A stretch of DNA of 10,091 nucleotides from Anaerolineales bacterium (lineage in GTDB: Bacteria; Chloroflexota; Anaerolineae; Anaerolineales; E44-bin32): positions 1 through 10,091 of the forward strand of contig DAOVFE010000039.1 in NCBI GenBank assembly GCA_030673085.1. The letters run 5' to 3'. The notes beneath the pieces were generated by a model. It saw only the letters and a program-made list of their open reading frames with translations, was not told where the DNA came from and did not search any database. Shown piece after piece: positions 6,856 through 10,091 of this stretch (position 1 is its first letter; every line of letters begins with the position of its first letter). The position numbers and the translations under genes were made by a program.

Positions 6856-6999
6856 GCAAACCGCTTCTTGCTATTTGCGTCGGCAGACAACAGTACTATA
6901 AGGGTACGAGTGACTCAAGAAGGCTGACAAGGCCCGATGGCACTCCAATATTTGATACTTGATTCTCCGCACGCCCCGCAGGCGGCGGTTTGCTTTTTT
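6856..6999 (+). ncRNA. Candidate small RNA downstream of dnaA, class unknown
   Basis: A predicted transcript of about 144 bases runs from G6856 to the T-run at 6994-6999, with no supportable reading frame. GCAAACCGC (6856-6864) is the exact complement of GCGGTTTGC (6985-6993), so the ends can close into a rod, as in 6S RNA. Inside, CTTCTTG (6864-6870) can pair with CAAGAAG (6916-6922). A terminator hairpin uses 6967-6988 and shares GCGG (6985-6988) with the closing helix, so the two folds exclude each other. I see no SRP Alu or tetraloop motif, tmRNA tRNA-like end, RNase P core or known riboswitch core. A 6S-like RNA is possible, but the length is below the usual 160-200 and the inner fold is unclear. 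Confidence 0.45.
6967..6999 (+). terminator. Intrinsic terminator of the candidate small RNA
   Basis: CCGC (6967-6970), a bulged A and CGCC (6972-6975) pair with GGCG (6981-6984) and GCGG (6985-6988) across a CCGCA loop: eight G-C pairs. TTTGCTTTTTT follows. It is oriented for the + strand and lies about 400 bases after dnaA, which suggests a separate transcript ends here. Confidence 0.75.
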
Positions 7000-7017
7000 A
7001 ATGGCATAGAATGAGGC

Positions 7018-7079
7018 CACTGAAAAAAGCATCCTCCAGTAGGGGAAATTCCTTTCTCGTCTTTGGGCTTTTTTCAGTG
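7018..7079. terminator. 13-bp inverted repeat between convergent units, possible bidirectional terminator
   Basis: CACTGAAAAAAGC (7018-7030) is the exact complement of GCTTTTTTCAGTG (7067-7079), with 36 bases between. The A6/T6 runs in the arms give a U-run on each strand next to the GC base of the stem, as in bidirectional terminators, although the enclosed loop is long. It lies between the + strand small RNA and the end of the - strand priA. Confidence 0.45.
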
Positions 7080-7149
7080 TATTCATAGAATCGATGCCGC
7101 CGGGACGGATATTAAGTTGCTGATGGTGTCCGGAAAGTCGAGTAATGCG

Positions 7150-7166
7150 CCGGGGATAAACCCCGG
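7150..7166. other. GC-rich hairpin after priA
   Basis: CCGGGG (7150-7155) and CCCCGG (7161-7166) form a perfect 6-bp G-C stem with an ATAAA loop, 56 bases past the priA stop on the - strand. No T-run follows in either direction, so it is at most a pause or 3'-end protection structure. Confidence 0.4.
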
Positions 7167-7182
7167 GGGGAATTCATCTCAT

Positions 7183-7224
7183 CTAGCCCAATATCTACTA
7201 GCTCAATATCTACTAGCTCAATTA
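7183..7224. repeat. 15-bp tandem repeat overlapping the priA stop
   Basis: The unit CTAGCTCAATATCTA occurs at 7183-7197 (one mismatch) and 7198-7212, and partially at 7213-7222 where it runs into the priA stop codon. Because 15 is a multiple of three, the - strand frame of priA meets further TAG codons in every unit after its TAA (7213-7215, 7210-7212, 7198-7200, 7195-7197). Confidence 0.8.
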
Positions 7225-9723
7225 GAGAAGCGAGACAGGGTCTACATCGATGATCCAGCCTTGGGTCAGGTTATCAGGGATAAGGGAGACCGGATCGGCG
7301 GCGCGGAGCACTAGTTGCCAGCGGTAATCCCCGCGCAGCCGTTGGTAGAAGCAGGGAACCGGACCGATTAGATCGGCCGCCATTTCAGATTGCGCAATGC
7401 GCTGCCTGAGGACATCAGCCAGACGTTTCGCTTCTTTACGGGCGCTTGATAATGAAGTGTGGCGATAAATCAAGCGGGTTAGGCGCCGGAATGGCGGGAA
7501 GCCAAGATCTTTCCGGTGGCGGACTTCCTGCTGGTAGAAAGCTTGGTAGTCATGCTTGGCGGAGTTGAGTATAACGTAGTGATCGGGCTGGTAGGTCTGT
7601 AAGATGACACGACCGCCGAGCAAACTCCGTCCGGCCCGCCCGGCAACTTGGATTAAGGTTTGGAAGGTGCGCTCAGCAGCTCGAAAATCAGGGAGATTGA
7701 GGCCGACGTCGGCGGAGACAACGCCAACCAGCGTAACCAAGGGGAGATCGAGACCCTTGGCAATCATCTGTGTTCCGATGAGAACATCCGCCCGATGGGT
7801 TGCGAAATGAGCCAGAATGATCTGATGTGCGCCCTTCGATCGGGTGGTATCCCGGTCCCAACGCAGTGTGCGCGCATTGGGAAAGAGCTCAAGCAGTTCC
7901 TGCTCGATGCGTTGAGTGCCGGCTCCAAATTGCTTGATGCGATCGCTGCCACAATTAGGACAAGTGGGTGGCAACTGGCGATGGTAACCGCAATGATGAC
8001 ACAGCAATTCTTTTTGGGCTGTGTGATAAGTGAGAGGCATTTCACAGCGAGGGCAATGTAAAACATATCCGCAGTCCCGACAAAACACATAAGTTGAGGC
8101 GCCGCGACGATTCAGGAAAAGGATGGCTTGGTGACCGGCAGAGAGGGTTTCGTTCAGAGCTTGCATAAGAGCCCGGCTGAAGAGGGAGCGATTGCCGGCC
8201 CGAAGCTCCTGCCGCATATCTATGACTGAAACCGGGGGTAATTCAGTCATAGCCGCCTCTGATGTCACATTCCTATAGTGAGAATGCACTCCTAATCTGT
8301 CGGCCTGATCCTTCAAGCGCCGTTGGTGACCAAGGATTCGTTTGGGAAGCTCAAGTCGTTGGATTTGACCACGAGTGGCCCGATAGGTAGTAGTTATATC
8401 CGGGGTTGCGCTTCCCAAGATGCACACAGCGTTGAGAATTTGGGAATAGGCAAGCGCAGCCTCGCGGGCATGGTAATGTGGCGCTCGACCTTGTTCTTTG
8501 TAAGAATCATCGTGAGATTCATCGAGGACGATTAGGCCAATATTCGGCAGCGGCGAGAACAGAGCGCTGCGGGCGCCAACAATCACCGGCAATTGGCCAA
8601 GACGGCTGCGGCGCCAAGTATCATAACGTTCACCAGCCGAAAGCTGTGAGTGTATCAAGCCCACTTGGCCGGGAAAGCGCGCCAGGAAACGGCGCACGGT
8701 CTGGGGAGTGAGAGCAATTTCGGGGACCAGAATTAGCGCGCCGCGGTTCAGCTTCAACGTCTCTGCAACGGCGCGCATATAGATTTCGGTCTTGCCCGAT
8801 CCTGTAACCCCGTGAAGGAGAAAAGGGGTAACTGGTTCAGAGACTGCCTGTCGGATCGCAGCGTCGATCTCCTTCCATGCAGTATCCTGGTCGCGGGTAA
8901 GCTGGGGAGGGGAGGAGGGGACAAAGTCGAGTGCGGCCAGCGGATCTCGCCACACCTCTGCTTCGCTGAGAATGATCAGGCCTTTATCTTCTAGATATCG
9001 CAAGTCGGCCAGCGATCCGCCGCTTTCAGCGTACAGCCAGGTTACCTCGAGCGGCTCACCCTCCGCGATCAAGGTGGCTACAATTTTCATACGGCGCCGT
9101 GAAGCATTTGATCCGGGGCGCCCCAGACGATTAGTGGCGGCCCGCGTTGCTTCAGGATGTAGGGCCAAGCGAGCGGTGCGCACCTGATGGGCGTGTACCT
9201 TGGGTGGATTGAGCACCGATTCGCGCTGGATGATTCCCCGGCGAAGGAGGCGATCGGCGGCTCGACTCCAATTGACGCGCGGAATGGCGCGATTGATTTG
9301 CCGCCCGCGGAGCGGGCCACGGCGCTTAAGAAGTGAAACTAAACGGGATTCAAGCCGGTCTTGGATTGGGGTGTCGGGTTTTTGAAGAGTGTACCGGCTG
9401 TCTGTCTGTTGGCTGAGGCCCGGTGGAATCATCAAGGTCATGCAATCGATTGCTGGAGCGAGCGTCTGAAGTTGAAGCCAAAGGGCAAGCTTGAGTTGAG
9501 CCAAAGTGAGTACCGGCTCAGGGTCGATGAGTCTCTCGATAGGCCGCGTCTCGGCGATGGTGGATGAGTCAAGTAGGGAGAGAACGATACCCTGGGCGCG
9601 GCGTGACCCAAATGGAACGACGACCAAATGGCCAGGACGCACACGTCCTTCGAGTGCAGGAGGAATGTGATAATCGAAGCTCCCGCGGATAGGTGGCAGG
9701 TTGACGGCTACCTTTGCGTACAT
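7222..9723 (-). CDS. priA: Primosomal protein N' (PriA), replication restart helicase
   Basis: Superfamily 2 3'-5' DNA helicase that loads the replisome at stalled forks. From the chosen ATG (9723) it has 833 residues, somewhat above the E. coli length. The N-terminal 3'-DNA-binding domain starts AKVAVNLPPIRGSFDY. A winged-helix region follows, then Walker A GVTGSGKTE (305-313) and a DESH box (401-404; most PriA have DEEH). Eight zinc-binding cysteines lie at 548, 551, 557, 560, 575, 578, 588 and 591. GTQMIAKG (650-657) and QVAGRAGR (692-699) are helicase motifs. An in-frame GTG at 9768 would add 15 residues, but it has no Shine-Dalgarno and the family usually starts at MxAxVAV, so the ATG is preferred. 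Residues about 465-495 form a longer basic linker before the zinc domain. It is convergent with dnaA. Confidence 0.96.
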   Translation of the reverse strand: MYAKVAVNLPPIRGSFDYHIPPALEGRVRPGHLVVVPFGSRRAQGIVLSLLDSSTIAETRPIERLIDPEPVLTLAQLKLALWLQLQTLAPAIDCMTLMIPPGLSQQTDSRYTLQKPDTPIQDRLESRLVSLLKRRGPLRGRQINRAIPRVNWSRAADRLLRRGIIQRESVLNPPKVHAHQVRTARLALHPEATRAATNRLGRPGSNASRRRMKIVATLIAEGEPLEVTWLYAESGGSLADLRYLEDKGLIILSEAEVWRDPLAALDFVPSSPPQLTRDQDTAWKEIDAAIRQAVSEPVTPFLLHGVTGSGKTEIYMRAVAETLKLNRGALILVPEIALTPQTVRRFLARFPGQVGLIHSQLSAGERYDTWRRSRLGQLPVIVGARSALFSPLPNIGLIVLDESHDDSYKEQGRAPHYHAREAALAYSQILNAVCILGSATPDITTTYRATRGQIQRLELPKRILGHQRRLKDQADRLGVHSHYRNVTSEAAMTELPPVSVIDMRQELRAGNRSLFSRALMQALNETLSAGHQAILFLNRRGASTYVFCRDCGYVLHCPRCEMPLTYHTAQKELLCHHCGYHRQLPPTCPNCGSDRIKQFGAGTQRIEQELLELFPNARTLRWDRDTTRSKGAHQIILAHFATHRADVLIGTQMIAKGLDLPLVTLVGVVSADVGLNLPDFRAAERTFQTLIQVAGRAGRSLLGGRVILQTYQPDHYVILNSAKHDYQAFYQQEVRHRKDLGFPPFRRLTRLIYRHTSLSSARKEAKRLADVLRQRIAQSEMAADLIGPVPCFYQRLRGDYRWQLVLRAADPVSLIPDNLTQGWIIDVDPVSLL

Positions 9724-10091
9724 AGGCCATGTTGCCTTGAAGGAGTAGACATGCTGTTTATCGGCCACATCGAAAAATAGAATTAAGGCGTGTGTTCATG
9801 AGTCGATGGAAATCCTCCATAATGTCGTTCCGGCATTGGGATACGCCGGTGATTATGCGATTACTGATTTAAACTAGGCTAATGACCTCAATTGATCCGG
9901 CTAGAATAGTATAGCGCGGATCAAAAGAACTTCATTCGGTAGGATCGCTTATATTATTTATTGGAGTCGATCCATCAGGAAACAACCCAGTCTAAAGATC
10001 GCCAGACATTCAACTGAGAGTGTTGAACAAGAGACACTTGCCGAAAGGGACACTCTTTTATGGGCAAATTTGTTTTTCAACATCCTCTTAA
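9724..10091. other. Non-coding right edge, upstream of priA
   Basis: No gene is supportable. Short frames such as 9798-9872 on + (24 codons) lack a good ribosome site or family features. Small inverted repeats are seen at 9806-9820 (ATGGA/TCCAT) and 9830-9849 (CCGGC/GCCGG), plus the stronger palindrome at 9892-9924. Near the edge, TTCAAC (10009-10014) pairs with GTTGAA (10022-10027); alternatively AGAGTGT (10017-10023) pairs with ACACTCT (10050-10056), followed by TTTTA. The latter resembles a weak + strand terminator. No clear priA promoter was found. Confidence 0.35.
9892..9924. promoter_or_regulatory. Strong palindrome upstream of priA (possible operator)
   Basis: TTGATCCG (9892-9899) and CGGATCAA (9917-9924) are perfect complements. 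GCTA (9900-9903) and TAGC (9912-9915) extend the stem inward with one bulged G (9916), giving 12 pairs around GAATAGTA. A -10-like TATACT on the - strand (9908-9913) lies inside it, but no good -35 accompanies it. It sits about 170-200 bases upstream of the priA ATG and suits a dimeric repressor site or a leader hairpin. Confidence 0.5.

Noticed and set aside
6856..6999. Assignment of the candidate small RNA to SRP RNA, tmRNA or a known riboswitch
   Set aside because: The conserved SRP apical loop, the tmRNA tRNA-like 3' end and the core motifs of purine, TPP, SAM, cobalamin and c-di-GMP riboswitches were looked for and not found.
7063..7314. 83-codon + strand frame over the priA 3' end
   Set aside because: It overlaps priA antisense, includes the tandem repeat as low-complexity residues, and shows no family features.
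9758..9799. 13-residue - strand frame (MNTRLNSIFRCGR) ahead of priA with GGAGG upstream
   Set aside because: GGAGG (9814-9818) is about 14 bases from the ATG, too far for a good ribosome site. A leader peptide overlapping the alternative priA GTG is conceivable but unsupported.
9798..9872. 24-codon + strand frame at the right edge
   Set aside because: No convincing Shine-Dalgarno, no recognisable sequence, and internal palindromes; most likely chance.

Overview
The window carries four long, intact bacterial housekeeping genes. On the + strand these are clpC (AAA+ unfoldase), radA (recombination ATPase) and dnaA (replication initiator). On the - strand there is a convergent priA (primosomal helicase). 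Base composition is moderate, GTG starts are common and Shine-Dalgarno sequences are good. The DnaA N-terminal domain and the ClpC linker resemble those I know from Chloroflexota (Anaerolineae-like lineages). That assignment rests on remembered family appearance, not on a search. I see no tRNA, rRNA, CRISPR array, transposase or phage gene.

Layout. 1-649 is non-coding, with an 85-nt imperfect palindrome and a 17-bp direct repeat at the left edge and a weak clpC promoter near 550-577 that carries half of a CIRCE-like sequence. clpC (650-3145) is followed by a clear intrinsic terminator and, 45 bases later, by radA (3254-4621). The 602-base radA-dnaA gap is rich in palindromes and AT-rich, as expected near an origin, but I find no consensus DnaA-box cluster. 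It contains a good extended -10 promoter (5008-5036) whose -10 lies in an inverted repeat. A structured dnaA leader follows: a possible three-way junction, a loop holding CCTCCC complementary to the dnaA Shine-Dalgarno, and a 12-bp stem that covers part of that Shine-Dalgarno. dnaA runs 5224-6564.

The 657-base dnaA-priA gap holds a candidate stand-alone small RNA (about 6856-6999) with its own promoter and intrinsic terminator. Its 5' nine bases are perfectly complementary to its 3' end. After it come a 13-bp inverted repeat that may insulate the convergent units, and a 15-bp tandem repeat overlapping the priA stop. priA occupies 7222-9723. The right edge (9724-10091) is non-coding, with a strong palindrome at 9892-9924.

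Functionally, dnaA, priA and radA cover initiation, restart and recombination-linked repair of replication, and clpC supplies regulated proteolysis with ClpP. dnaN, recF and gyrB do not follow dnaA, and no ctsR, mcsA or mcsB precedes clpC in the window. The best candidates for something undescribed are the dnaA leader RNA and the small RNA just downstream of dnaA; both are predictions from base pairing read by eye.
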